From Rhodoplanes azumiensis (GTDB lineage Bacteria; Pseudomonadota; Alphaproteobacteria; Rhizobiales; Xanthobacteraceae), in contig NZ_JBHUIW010000014.1 of the NCBI RefSeq assembly GCF_042682915.1, positions 1-64,000 on the forward strand: 64,000 nucleotides of DNA, read 5' to 3'. The translations under genes were made by a program, and so were the position numbers. Positions 1 to 11,548 of the stretch are shown here, piece by piece; position 1 is the first letter of the stretch, and each line of letters starts with the position of its first letter. Below the pieces are notes generated by a model. The model did not search any database and was not told the origin of the DNA. It saw only the letters and a program-made list of their open reading frames with translations.

Positions 1-63
1 CGCCTGTCCACAAATCCCCAGCTCCTAAACCACTCAAAATCTAATGGTTGCTACGCGTGCACG

Positions 64-84
64 GAACAAGGGCGGGGCCCCGCC

Positions 85-87
<3 letters not shown>
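64..87 (-). terminator. Probable terminator of dnaE
   Basis: The dnaE stop codon overlaps a perfect 16-base GC palindrome (70-85, GGGCGGGG and its complement). Read on the minus strand it is followed by CTTGTT, a weak T-tract. It looks like a factor-independent terminator for the dnaE transcript, but the short T-run makes its efficiency uncertain. Confidence 0.45.
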
Positions 88-3816
<3,729 letters not shown>

Positions 3817-3937
3817 GGCGGCACTCGCAAGGGTCGGACGGCCGCCCCGCGGCCGCGCGCACGGCCCGACTCGCCGGCCGGGCCCTCCGCCCCCACATTC
3901 GCGAACCGCGCGTGCTCCTGTCTACCGACCGACCCTC

Positions 3938-4012
3938 GTCACCCACAGCCGTGTCACCCACAGCCGTGTCACCCACGGCCGGATCACCCACGGCCGGATC
4001 ACCCACGGCCGC
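3938..4012. repeat. 15-bp tandem repeat upstream of dnaE
   Basis: There are five consecutive 15-mers of the form (G/A)TCACCCAC(A/G)GCCG(T/G/C). They lie between dnaE and the small SOS gene. The unit differs in sequence from the array inside dnaE but has the same period. I see no coding function; it lies in the leader of any transcript reading from the SOS promoter into dnaE. Confidence 0.85.
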
Positions 4013-4061
4013 GACGCGGCGACGCCGCGCGCCGCCCGACGATCCCTCCCCCACGACGCCT

Positions 4062-4160
4062 TCAGATCACCGCGAACAGCTTGGCCCACACGACGAGCGT
4101 TCCGGCCAGCAGGGTCATCGAGGTCAGGGCTCGCATCAGATCGCTGGCGGCGGCGCGCAT
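4062..4160 (-). CDS. 32-residue single-pass membrane peptide under LexA control
   Basis: This short gene encodes a basic, amphipathic N-terminal stretch (Arg2, Asp7, Arg10) followed by one hydrophobic segment, TLLAGTLVVWAKLFAVI, running to the C terminus. The ATG at 4160 is preceded by a good ribosome site (GAGGGAG, six bases away). Upstream in-frame ATGs lie in or before the promoter and lack ribosome sites. A direct-repeat SOS box sits between its -35 and -10 elements. Caulobacter SidA, a 29-residue SOS-induced inner-membrane inhibitor of division, has the same size, topology and control; whether this is a homologue or analogue cannot be told from sequence alone. The next gene on the strand is dnaE, 245 bp away. 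Function is inferred only. Confidence 0.65.
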   Translation of the reverse strand: MRAAASDLMRALTSMTLLAGTLVVWAKLFAVI

Positions 4161-4193
4161 GATCGTCTCCCTCGACATCGGAAAAGAACATGA

Positions 4194-4228
4194 CGAGAAC
4201 ACTAGTTCTTCCTCCGTTCTCATGTCAA
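4194..4228 (-). promoter_or_regulatory. SOS promoter with LexA box (GTTC-N7-GTTC)
   Basis: The minus strand has a consensus -35 TTGACA (4228-4223). Sixteen bases further on is a -10-like ACTAGT (4206-4201). The spacer holds the alphaproteobacterial LexA site, on the plus strand GTTC (4205-4208), seven bases, GTTC (4216-4219). LexA bound there would occlude RNA polymerase. The expected start near 4194 leaves a leader of about 34 bases before the ATG at 4160. Confidence 0.75.
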
Positions 4229-4396
4229 GCCGGAACGACATCCCGTCGCGCGACCCGGCGAGCATAGCCCGCTCTTTTCTCCCAAAGGTTTAACGAACCT
4301 CGACTTTTCGCGATCCAATTAATCGAAACGAAAACTGCGGCTGGCATGGTGTCGCCGATCGCCGGCGGTACCGCGACGAGCGCGAAGGAGGCGCAG

Positions 4397-4642
4397 ATGG
4401 AAGAGCGCCGCAGAGTCAGTCGTCTTCGGGTTCTCAAGACGGGCCGAATCGCCACCAGCGACAAGGCGCCGAAGATCGAGTGCGCCGTGCGCAACCTGTC
4501 CGACGCCGGCGCCTGCCTGCAGGTCCATTCCGGCACCTTCGGCATCCCGCGCGAGTTCGAGCTCTACATGGAAGGCGGCCAGCCGCAGCCCTGTCGGGTG
4601 GTCTGGCGCACCGAGAACCGGCTGGGTGTCAGGTTCGGTTGA
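4397..4642 (+). CDS. PilZ-domain protein (probable c-di-GMP receptor)
   Basis: This is an 81-residue stand-alone PilZ domain. It has the two parts of the c-di-GMP signature: an N-terminal Arg-rich stretch (ERRRVSR, matching RxxxR) and NLSDAGA (N/DxSxxG) about 28 residues later, then the beta-barrel strands ending in VVWRTENRLGVRFG. I start at the ATG at 4397 because a strong ribosome site (GAAGGAGG) lies just upstream; a longer frame from 4346 lacks one. The gene is divergent from the SOS peptide gene and convergent with lolD. Its effector role (motility, exopolysaccharide or other) cannot be deduced. Confidence 0.8.
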   Translation: MEERRRVSRLRVLKTGRIATSDKAPKIECAVRNLSDAGACLQVHSGTFGIPREFELYMEGGQPQPCRVVWRTENRLGVRFG

Positions 4643-4679
4643 CGCGTGCGATCCGAAAAAATCGAAGCGTTCCAGAAGA

Positions 4680-4693
4680 TTGACCGGGATCAA
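4680..4693. promoter_or_regulatory. FNR/FixK-type dyad, orphan
   Basis: TTGACCGGGATCAA matches the FNR/FixK consensus TTGAT-N4-ATCAA at nine of ten positions. It lies between the convergent ends of the PilZ gene and lolD, so no annotated gene has it in a promoter position. It may be a chance match or serve an unseen transcript. Confidence 0.35.
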
Positions 4694-4848
4694 TCGAGCG
4701 TTCGCGGTGCGTTCCCCCGCGGATGTCGCGGCGAAACGAGCGATCAGCGAATAGCGAGTAACCGTAGCCAGGAGAGCCGGTAGCCAGCGGGTTTGCGAGG
4801 CGGCCGCGGTCGTCGATCGCTGTAAGCCACGCGCGACTTGCCGACCCC

Positions 4849-5541
4849 CTACTCCAGCTCGATGATGCGCCCGTCCTTCAGGGTGACGCGGCGGTCCATG
4901 CGAGCGGCGATGTCGAGATTGTGGGTGGCTATCACGGCGGCCAGCCGCGATGCGCGCACCAGCTGGGTGAGCGCCCGGAACACGTGCTCCGAGGTCTTCG
5001 GATCGAGATTTCCGGTCGGTTCGTCGGCGAGCAGGAGGCGCGGCGCATTGGCGACCGCACGCGCGATGGCGACGCGCTGCTGCTCGCCGCCCGACAATTC
5101 CGACGGCCGATGCGGCAGCCGGTCCTTCAGGCCGAGATAGGACAACAGCTCCTCGGCGCGCGCCTCCGCCTGCTTGCGCGGCAGGCCGCGGATCATCTGC
5201 GGCAGCATGACGTTCTCGAGCGCCGTGAACTCGCCGAGCAGATGATGCGCCTGGTAGACGAAGCCGACGTCGTTGCGGCGGATGCGGGTGCGCTCGCTGT
5301 CCGACAGACCGGAGGTCGGCACGTCGTCGATGAACACCTCGCCGGCGTCCTGGTGCTCCAGAAGGCCGGCGATGTGCAGAAGCGTCGACTTGCCCGAGCC
5401 GGACGGCGCGATCAGCGCCACCATCTGGCCGGACCACACGGCGAGCTCGGCGCCTTTGAGCACGTCGAGGACGACGTCGCCCTGCCGGTACTGCCGCTCG
5501 ACCTGGTGCAGGAAAACGACGGGACTTTCGGTCGCGGCCAT
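4849..5541 (-). CDS. lolD: Lipoprotein-releasing ABC transporter, ATPase LolD
   Basis: This is the 230-residue cytoplasmic ATPase of the Lol system, which detaches outer-membrane lipoproteins from the inner membrane and hands them to LolA. Walker A (APSGSGKST, about residue 44), the ABC signature LSGGEQQRVAIA (about 148), Walker B LLLADEPTGNLD (about 170) and the switch His in ATHNLD are all intact. It starts 12 bp after the stop of lolC on the same strand, so the two form an operon. Confidence 0.93.
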   Translation of the reverse strand: MAATESPVVFLHQVERQYRQGDVVLDVLKGAELAVWSGQMVALIAPSGSGKSTLLHIAGLLEHQDAGEVFIDDVPTSGLSDSERTRIRRNDVGFVYQAHHLLGEFTALENVMLPQMIRGLPRKQAEARAEELLSYLGLKDRLPHRPSELSGGEQQRVAIARAVANAPRLLLADEPTGNLDPKTSEHVFRALTQLVRASRLAAVIATHNLDIAARMDRRVTLKDGRIIELE

Positions 5542-5553
5542 GGGTGCTTTCGC

Positions 5554-6822
5554 CTACTCGTACCGGAGCGTCTCGACCGGATCGAGACGGGCCGCGCGCC
5601 AGGAGGGATAGAGGGTCGCCAGCAGCGACAGGCCGAGCGCCATCACGACGACCGCGATGGTCTCGGAGACGTCCATCTCGGCCGGCAGCCGGGAGAGGAA
5701 ATAGAGCTCGCGCGGGAACAGGTCGGTCTGCGTCACCCAGGACAGGAACTGGCGGATCGAGTCGATGTTCACGCACACCAGCGTGCCGACCACGAAGCCG
5801 GTCAGTGTGCCGACCACGCCGATCGAGGCGCCGGTGATCAGGAACACCCGCATGATCGCCCCCTGCGTCGCCCCCATGGTGCGCATGATGGCGATGTCCT
5901 GGCTCTTGTCCTTCACCAGCATGATCAGGCCCGACACGATGTTGAGCGCGGCGACCAGCACGATCAGCGTGAGGATCAGGAACATGACGTTGCGCTCGAC
6001 CTGCAGGGCGTTGAAGAAGGTCGAGTTCCGCTGCCGCCAGTCGATCATGTAGATGGGCCGTTGGGCGGCCTCGGCGACGAGCTTGCGGTAACGATCGATC
6101 GAGTCCGGATCGTTGGTGTAGACCTCGATCGCGGTGACGTCGTTCGAGCGATTGAAGTAGGCCTGCGCCTCCGGCAGCGGCATGAACACGAAGGCGGCGT
6201 CGTATTCCGACATGCCGATCTCGAAGACCGCCACCACCTTGTACGGCTTGATGCGCGGGGTGGTGCCCATCGGCGTGACGGCGCCGCGCGGCGCGACCAG
6301 CGTCAGATTGTCGCCGACCTGCAGCGAGAGCTGATCGGCGAGCCGCCGGCCGATGGCGATCCCCTGCCCCTGGTCGAAGCCCTCGAGCGTGCCCTTCTTG
6401 ATGTTCTTCGACACCGAGGCGAGCTTGTCGAGGTCGCCGGCCCGCATGCCGCGCACCAGCACGCCGTTCGCCGCGAAGGGCGACGAGGCGAGCGCCTGGC
6501 CCTCGACGATCGGCGCCGCGAGCCGGATGCCCGGCACGGCGGCGATGCGCTGCGCCACCGGATCGAAGTCGGTCAGCGGCGACTCGAGCGGCTGGATCAG
6601 CAGATGGCCGTTGAGGCCGAGGATCTTGTCCAAGAGCTCGGTGCGGAAGCCGTTCATCACGGCCATCACGATGATCAGGGTCGCGACGCCCAGCATGATG
6701 CCGAGGAACGAGAACCCGGCGATCACCGAGATGAATCCCTCCTTGCGCCGCGCCCGCAGATAGCGCAGCGACAGCATCCATTCGAAGGGTGCGAAGGGTC
6801 TCGTCCCGGCAGCGTCGGTCAT
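5554..6822 (-). CDS. lolC: Lipoprotein-releasing ABC transporter, permease LolC/E
   Basis: This 422-residue inner-membrane permease has the FtsX/MacB-like plan: one transmembrane helix near residues 25-50, a large periplasmic MacB-like domain, and three C-terminal helices. The ending DPVETLRYE is typical of the family. A single gene takes the place of the separate lolC and lolE of enteric bacteria, as is usual in alphaproteobacteria. I chose the ATG at 6822, preceded by GGAAAGAG, over a GTG five codons upstream. It is translated just ahead of lolD. Confidence 0.92.
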   Translation of the reverse strand: MTDAAGTRPFAPFEWMLSLRYLRARRKEGFISVIAGFSFLGIMLGVATLIIVMAVMNGFRTELLDKILGLNGHLLIQPLESPLTDFDPVAQRIAAVPGIRLAAPIVEGQALASSPFAANGVLVRGMRAGDLDKLASVSKNIKKGTLEGFDQGQGIAIGRRLADQLSLQVGDNLTLVAPRGAVTPMGTTPRIKPYKVVAVFEIGMSEYDAAFVFMPLPEAQAYFNRSNDVTAIEVYTNDPDSIDRYRKLVAEAAQRPIYMIDWRQRNSTFFNALQVERNVMFLILTLIVLVAALNIVSGLIMLVKDKSQDIAIMRTMGATQGAIMRVFLITGASIGVVGTLTGFVVGTLVCVNIDSIRQFLSWVTQTDLFPRELYFLSRLPAEMDVSETIAVVVMALGLSLLATLYPSWRAARLDPVETLRYE

Positions 6823-6967
6823 GGCGGCTCTTTCCACGCGGGATTACACCCGATTCTGCCGGATTCGCGAGCCCCGCGTGTGGGTCGCGCCGCGTTACCC
6901 GCAGGTTTGATCGGCCCTTCCGATTTCATTGAATTCGGGCGGAATCGGGCCGGGGTCTCACCGTGTC

Positions 6968-7074
6968 GTCATTCCGGGGCGCGGCGCAGCGGCGAACCCG
7001 GAATCCACCCCCGAGCACGGCGTTCGCGGCTGGATTCCGGGTTCGCGGGTCTTCGACCCGCGCCCCGGAATGAC
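6968..7074. repeat. Dispersed palindromic repeat, family 1, copy A
   Basis: This element of about 107 bp begins GTCATTCCGGGGCGCG and ends with the complement CGCGCCCCGGAATGAC. An inner inverted pair is GGAATCCA / TGGATTCC. Three related copies occur in this window, at 31991, 35633 and 45539. It fills the gap between lolC and proS and has no coding content. Confidence 0.8.
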
Positions 7075-7080
7075 AGAGCC

Positions 7081-8409
7081 TCACCCCACCGGCGCGAGCC
7101 GCTCCAGCACGTCGGCCGGCGACAGAAGCTCGCGGTCGCCGCCGGAGCGGCGCTTCAGCTCGACCTTGCCCTCCTTGAGGCCCTTGGGGCCGACCAGGAT
7201 CTGCCACGGCACCCCGATCAGATCGAGGGTGGCGAACTTGGACCCCGGGCGCTCGTCGAGATCGTGATAGAGCACCTCGACGCCGCGCACCGTGAGCGCC
7301 TGGTACAACTCGCCGGCCGCCGCGTCGGTCGCGGCATCGCCCTGCTTGAGGTTGGCGATGCCGACCCGGAACGGCGCGACCGGCTCCGGCCAGACGATCC
7401 CGGCCTCGTCGTGCGAGGCCTCGATCAACGCCGCCACCAGCCGGGTCGGGCCGATGCCGTAGGAGCCCATGTGGACCGGCTTCTCGCTGCCGTCCGGATG
7501 CGCCACCACGGCCTTCATGGGCGCCGAGTACTTGGTGCCGAAGTAGAAGATGTGGCCGACCTCGATGCCGCGCGCCGACACCCGGTCGGCCTCCGGGATC
7601 GCCGCGAAGGCGGCCTCGTCGTGCTTCTCCGAGGTCGCGGCGTAGTGCGACGTCCAGCGGTCGACGATCGCCTGGATGCCGGCGACATCGTCGAAGTCGA
7701 CGCCCGCCTCCGGCACCGGCAGGTCGAGATAGTCGCGATGGCAGAACACCTCGCTCTCGCCGGTCTGCGCCAGGATGATGAACTCGTGGGAGAGGTTGCC
7801 GCCGATCGGGCCGGTGTCGGCGACCATCGGGATCGCCCGCAGGCCGAGCCGCGCGAAGGTCCGCAAGTATGCGACGAACATCTTGTTGTAGGCGTGCTTG
7901 GCGCCCTCGTAGTCGAGGTCGAACGAGTAAGCGTCCTTCATCAGGAACTCACGCCCGCGCATCAGCCCGAATCGCGGCCGCACCTCGTCGCGGAACTTCC
8001 ACTGCAGGTGATAAAGGTTCAGCGGCAAGTCCTTGTACGACCGCACATAAGCGCGGAACACCTCGGTCACCATCTCCTCGTTGGTGGGACCGTAGAGCAT
8101 CTCGCGCTCGTGCCGGTCCTTGATGCGCAGCATCTCCTTGCCGTAATCGTCGTAGCGTCCGCTCTCGCGCCACAGCTCGGCCGATTGGATGGTGGGCATC
8201 AGCATCTCGATCGCGCCCGAGCGATCCTGCTCCTCGCGGACGATTCGGCAGACCTTGTTCAGGACGCGCAGCCCGAGCGGCAGGAAGGCATAGATGCCGG
8301 CCGATTCCTGCCGGATCATGCCGGCGCGCAGCAGCAGCCGGTGCGACACGATCTCCGCTTCTTTTGGCGTCTCGCGCAGAATCGGGAGGAAAAATCGGGA
8401 CAGGCGCAT
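7081..8409 (-). CDS. proS: Prolyl-tRNA synthetase, short alphaproteobacterial type
   Basis: This class II synthetase charges tRNA-Pro. It has 442 residues, the length of the alphaproteobacterial form that lacks the large editing insertion of E. coli ProS. Motif 2 (FRDEVRPRFGLMRGREFLMKD) and motif 3 (GSYGIGPTRLVAALIEA) are visible, as is the C-terminal anticodon-binding domain. The start MRLSRFFLPILRE is preceded by GAGGAG; a 42-codon upstream extension has no family similarity and is left out. It lies upstream of lolC, the usual order in this class. Confidence 0.95.
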   Translation of the reverse strand: MRLSRFFLPILRETPKEAEIVSHRLLLRAGMIRQESAGIYAFLPLGLRVLNKVCRIVREEQDRSGAIEMLMPTIQSAELWRESGRYDDYGKEMLRIKDRHEREMLYGPTNEEMVTEVFRAYVRSYKDLPLNLYHLQWKFRDEVRPRFGLMRGREFLMKDAYSFDLDYEGAKHAYNKMFVAYLRTFARLGLRAIPMVADTGPIGGNLSHEFIILAQTGESEVFCHRDYLDLPVPEAGVDFDDVAGIQAIVDRWTSHYAATSEKHDEAAFAAIPEADRVSARGIEVGHIFYFGTKYSAPMKAVVAHPDGSEKPVHMGSYGIGPTRLVAALIEASHDEAGIVWPEPVAPFRVGIANLKQGDAATDAAAGELYQALTVRGVEVLYHDLDERPGSKFATLDLIGVPWQILVGPKGLKEGKVELKRRSGGDRELLSPADVLERLAPVG

Positions 8410-8599
8410 GTCGAAACTCCTCGAGGAATGGTGCAGAGAAACCGGATTAGCGTCGAAAATACAAGGGTGATCGAAGACCGGCCGGGATGCCGGCGGCGTT
8501 GCTCTCCGGGCGCCCGGTTTCGTTAACCAAGACAACTTCTGGACATGTTGCAGCGCGAGACAACTGGGATGACAAGGCGGAATCCTTTGGCTATGAAAC

Positions 8600-8775
8600 G
8601 AACGTCGTTCCTGACGTTCCGGGATTGAAACAATGTTGCGTCAGGAACGCGGTCCAGGTCTGTGGGAGGAAGAGCCAAACGGCGCGCTCGATCGCAGCCG
8701 CCCCTAGAACAACAGAGCGGGGAAATGGCAGAAAACTCGGCGTAGAAGGCAGGACCGCGGTCCTGCTTTTTTTTT
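8600..8775 (+). ncRNA. Candidate small RNA with intrinsic terminator
   Basis: The 480-bp gap between proS and the DUF1467 gene has no convincing protein-coding frame. On the plus strand it has an 11-bp perfect stem (CGTTCCTGACG at 8606-8616 with its complement at 8639-8649, loop of 22). About 100 bp further on comes a textbook terminator (8749-8775). Both flanking genes run the other way, so the terminator must end a plus-strand transcript that starts somewhere between about 8,420 and 8,610. Ends are approximate, and I do not recognise the RNA as a known family. Confidence 0.45.
8749..8775 (+). terminator. Rho-independent terminator, plus strand
   Basis: A perfect dyad, GCAGGACCG followed by its complement (8749-8766), runs directly into nine T residues (8767-8775). 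The T-tract follows only on the plus strand; on the minus strand the stem is followed by CCTTC. It therefore terminates plus-strand transcription, although no plus-strand gene lies upstream. Confidence 0.8.
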
Positions 8776-8891
8776 GCCCGGAGGGCTGCGCGCCCTCGCG
8801 CCCCCCTCCCCGCGCCCGCGTCACGGGCGCACGAGCGGCAGGCGTATGGGTCCGAGCGCGGCGTCCACGCGCCGCGCCGGGCCGGGCAGCC

Positions 8892-9164
8892 TCACCGCGG
8901 GAACAGCCCCCACAGCGTCGCGAATCGCTCCATGTCGACGGCGCCGCCCGTCACGGCGACCCAGAAGGCGCCGACCAGAACCGTGGTGACGAGCGTCGTC
9001 CAGCCGGCCTTGGCGAGGAGCCGCGGCGCCGTCGGCGCGCCCGGATCGGTGCCCGGCGAAATATCGCCGGTCTCGTGCTGCGAGCGCACGCCGAACGGCA
9101 GGATCGCGAACAGCACGATCCACCAGGTGACGAAGTAGATGGCCGCGAAGGTCGTCCAGGGCAT
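8892..9164 (-). CDS. DUF1467 family membrane protein
   Basis: This 90-residue protein of unknown function has two predicted membrane helices, about residues 5-27 (including TWWIVLFAILPFGVRSQ) and 55-78. Between them is a polar loop with DISPGTDPGAPTAP. This small protein is characteristic of alphaproteobacteria and regularly lies between mce and proS, as here. The motif PFGVRSQ is family-typical. No function is known. Confidence 0.85.
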   Translation of the reverse strand: MPWTTFAAIYFVTWWIVLFAILPFGVRSQHETGDISPGTDPGAPTAPRLLAKAGWTTLVTTVLVGAFWVAVTGGAVDMERFATLWGLFPR

Positions 9165-9203
9165 GGGGGTGAGTGCCCGTCAGGTCGCCAGGAATTCGTG
9201 TCC

Positions 9204-9289
9204 GTCATGCCCGGCCTCGTGCCGGGCATCCACGTTCTTGCCTGACGCGAGTACCCGGCGTGGATGGCCAGGACAAGCCCGGCCATGAC
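9204..9289. repeat. Dispersed palindromic repeat, family 2, copy A
   Basis: This element of about 86 bp begins GTCATGCCCGGCCTCGTG and ends with CAAGCCCGGCCATGAC. The inner pair is ATCCACG / CGTGGAT. A second copy lies at 22601-22670. No gene is contained. Confidence 0.75.
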
Positions 9290-9314
9290 GATGCCGGACA
9301 GCCGGCCTCGGCAC

Positions 9315-9376
9315 CCCCCTCACCCGGATCTCGCGTCGACGCGCGAGATCCGACCTCTCCCCGCCGGTGAGAGGTG
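9315..9376. repeat. Dispersed repeat, family 3, copy A (partial)
   Basis: This is a partial copy of the CCCCTCACCCGGAT…CTCTCCCCGC type repeat. It includes a 10-bp perfect stem, GGATCTCGCG with its complement around TCGACG. Fuller copies are at 12345, 18737 and 51165. Confidence 0.6.
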
Positions 9377-9395
9377 TGAGGAACGCCCCTGCCCT

Positions 9396-9800
9396 TTACG
9401 CCTGCTCGAGCTCGACGAGCGTGCCGTTGAAGTCCTTCGGGTGGAGGAACAGCACCGGCTTGCCGTGGGCGCCGATCTTGGGGTTGCCGTCGCCGAGCAC
9501 GCGGGCGCCGCCGGCCTTCAGCCGATCGCGCGCCGCGAGGATGTCGTCGACCTCGTAGCAGATGTGGTGGATGCCGCCGTCCGGGCTCTTCTCCAGGAAC
9601 TTGGCGATCGGCGAGTTCTCGCCGAGCGGATGCAGGAGCTCGACCTTGGTGTTGGGCAGCTCGATGAACACCACGGTGACGCCGTGGGCCGGCTGCGGCA
9701 GCGGCTCGGAGACCTTCGCTCCCATGGTCTCGCGATAGAGCTTGCAGGCCTTCTCCAGATCGCCGACGGCGATCGCGACATGGTTGAGACGTCCGATCAT
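9396..9800 (-). CDS. mce: Methylmalonyl-CoA epimerase
   Basis: This 134-residue protein has the vicinal-oxygen-chelate fold and interconverts (S)- and (R)-methylmalonyl-CoA, linking propionyl-CoA use to the B12-dependent mutase. Metal ligands are visible in LNHVAIAV (near residue 7), IHHICYEVDD (near 80) and the terminal VELE. The length equals that of family members. The ribosome site AGAGGGG lies just upstream of the start. The cobalamin genes cobT, cobS and cobC elsewhere in the window fit a B12-using organism, although the mutase itself is not here. Confidence 0.92.
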   Translation of the reverse strand: MIGRLNHVAIAVGDLEKACKLYRETMGAKVSEPLPQPAHGVTVVFIELPNTKVELLHPLGENSPIAKFLEKSPDGGIHHICYEVDDILAARDRLKAGGARVLGDGNPKIGAHGKPVLFLHPKDFNGTLVELEQA

Positions 9801-9874
9801 GACGGTCCCCTCTGGCTGGCGTCGCGGACCACCCGCGCCGCCCGTTGTATCCCTTTATGCCCGATCGCGACCGC

Positions 9875-11548
9875 TCAGACTGTCAGTACGTGTACGAGGC
9901 AGAGCGGCTTCTTGCCCCAGGCCGCCGCGATGCCGCCCCGCACCGCACGCCGTACCGCCTCGGCGACCGTGTCGGGATCGCGCCTGCGGGCACGAGGAAG
10001 GTGCTCGACCGTCTCCGCCGCGGTCTGCACGGCCTGCGCCGCGAGGCTCTTGCCGCGGGCGTCGGCCTCCGGGATGCCGATCAGCTCGACCTCGGGATCG
10101 GCGCAGAGCGTGCCGGTCTCGTCGAGCGCGAGCGCCACCGAGACGACCCCGACGAAGCCGAGCCGCCGACGGTCCGCCACCGTGCGGGCCTCGGCCTCGA
10201 CGATGAGCCAGCCGTCCTTGTAGAGGCGCCCCTGCGGCACCTCGTCGACGATGCCGGCCGGCCCCGGCGCGAGGCGCACGAGATCGCCGTTGCGGCAGCC
10301 GACGACCTCCGGCACGCCGAGCGAGCGGGCGAGCTTGGCGTGCGCGGCGAGGTGCAGGGGCTCGCCGTGCACCGGGATCATGATGCGCGGCTTCACCCAG
10401 CCGATCAGATCCCGTAGCTCGTCGCGCCGCGGGTGGCCCGAGACATGGACGAGATGATCGCGCTCGGTGATCACCTCGACGCCCTGCGCGACCAAGCCGT
10501 TGATGATCTTGTTCACGGCCTTCTCGTTGCCCGGAATGGTGCGCGACGAGAAGATCACCTGATCGCCCTTGGCGAGCCCGATCTCCGGGTGCGAGTCGGA
10601 GGCGATGCGGGCGAGCGCGGCGCGCGGCTCGCCCTGGCTGCCCGTGCACAGCGCGACCACCTTGTCGCGCGGAAAGTAGCCGTAGGTCGAGGCGGAGCGG
10701 AACTCCGGCACCCCGTCGAGATGGCCGGTCTCGCGCGCCACCTGGACGACGCGCTCCATGGCGCGGCCGACCAGCACGACCTCGCGACCGCAGTCGCGGG
10801 CGGCGAGCGCGATCGAGCGGATGCGCGCGACATGCGACGCGAAGGTGGTGATGGCGACGCGCTGGGGCGCCGCCGCGATCAGCTTCGCGAGCGTCGCGCC
10901 GACCTCGCTCTCCGACGGCGAGCGGCCGTCGCGCACCGCGTTGGTCGAATCGCCGATCAATGCGAGGCAGCCCTCCTGACCTAGCCGGCGCAGCCGCGCC
11001 TCGTCGGTCGCCGGGCCGACCACGGGTGTGGGATCGAGCTTCCAGTCGCCGGTGTGCAGCACCTTGCCGAGCGGCGTGCCGATGATCAGGGCGTTCGACT
11101 CGGGGATCGAGTGCGACATCGAGCACAGCTCGACCGTGAACGGCCCGAGCTGGATCGTGCCGCCGAGCGGCACGACGCGAACCGGGATCTCCGGCGCGCC
11201 GGGCTCCGCCTGGCGCTTCGCCTCGAACAGCGCCGCCGTGAAGGGCGTCGCGTAGATCGGCACCTTCAGGCGCGGCCACAGGTCGATGATGGCGCCGAAA
11301 TGGTCCTCGTGCCCGTGGGTGAGAATCAGGCCGTGGAGGTTCTTTCGCTCCTCCAGCAGGAAGCGGATGTCGGGCATCACCAAGTCGACGCCGGGCAGAT
11401 CCTCGCCGCCCCCGAAGGACACGCCGAGATCGACGGCGATCCAGGACTTCTTCCGGCCGCTGCCGTAGCCGTAGACGGAGAGATTCATGCCGATCTCGCC
11501 GACCCCGCCGAGCGGGGCGTAGACGAGCTCGTCGGCCTTGGTGATCAT
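9875..11548 (-). CDS. rnj: Ribonuclease J
   Basis: This 557-residue metallo-beta-lactamase/beta-CASP nuclease takes part in mRNA turnover and RNA 5'-end maturation. The metal site LTHGHEDHFGAI is near residue 78, followed by DSTNA and the beta-CASP motifs (SGHPRRDEL and IPVHGEPLHL) further on. Its ATG overlaps the birA stop by four bases (ATGA), so translation of the two is probably coupled, as in other alphaproteobacteria. Confidence 0.93.
   Translation of the reverse strand: MITKADELVYAPLGGVGEIGMNLSVYGYGSGRKKSWIAVDLGVSFGGGEDLPGVDLVMPDIRFLLEERKNLHGLILTHGHEDHFGAIIDLWPRLKVPIYATPFTAALFEAKRQAEPGAPEIPVRVVPLGGTIQLGPFTVELCSMSHSIPESNALIIGTPLGKVLHTGDWKLDPTPVVGPATDEARLRRLGQEGCLALIGDSTNAVRDGRSPSESEVGATLAKLIAAAPQRVAITTFASHVARIRSIALAARDCGREVVLVGRAMERVVQVARETGHLDGVPEFRSASTYGYFPRDKVVALCTGSQGEPRAALARIASDSHPEIGLAKGDQVIFSSRTIPGNEKAVNKIINGLVAQGVEVITERDHLVHVSGHPRRDELRDLIGWVKPRIMIPVHGEPLHLAAHAKLARSLGVPEVVGCRNGDLVRLAPGPAGIVDEVPQGRLYKDGWLIVEAEARTVADRRRLGFVGVVSVALALDETGTLCADPEVELIGIPEADARGKSLAAQAVQTAAETVEHLPRARRRDPDTVAEAVRRAVRGGIAAAWGKKPLCLVHVLTV

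Noticed and set aside
8487..9245. Plus-strand frame upstream of and antisense to the DUF1467 gene
   Set aside because: It passes through the intrinsic terminator at 8749-8775 and has no protein-like features; the RNA interpretation fits better.
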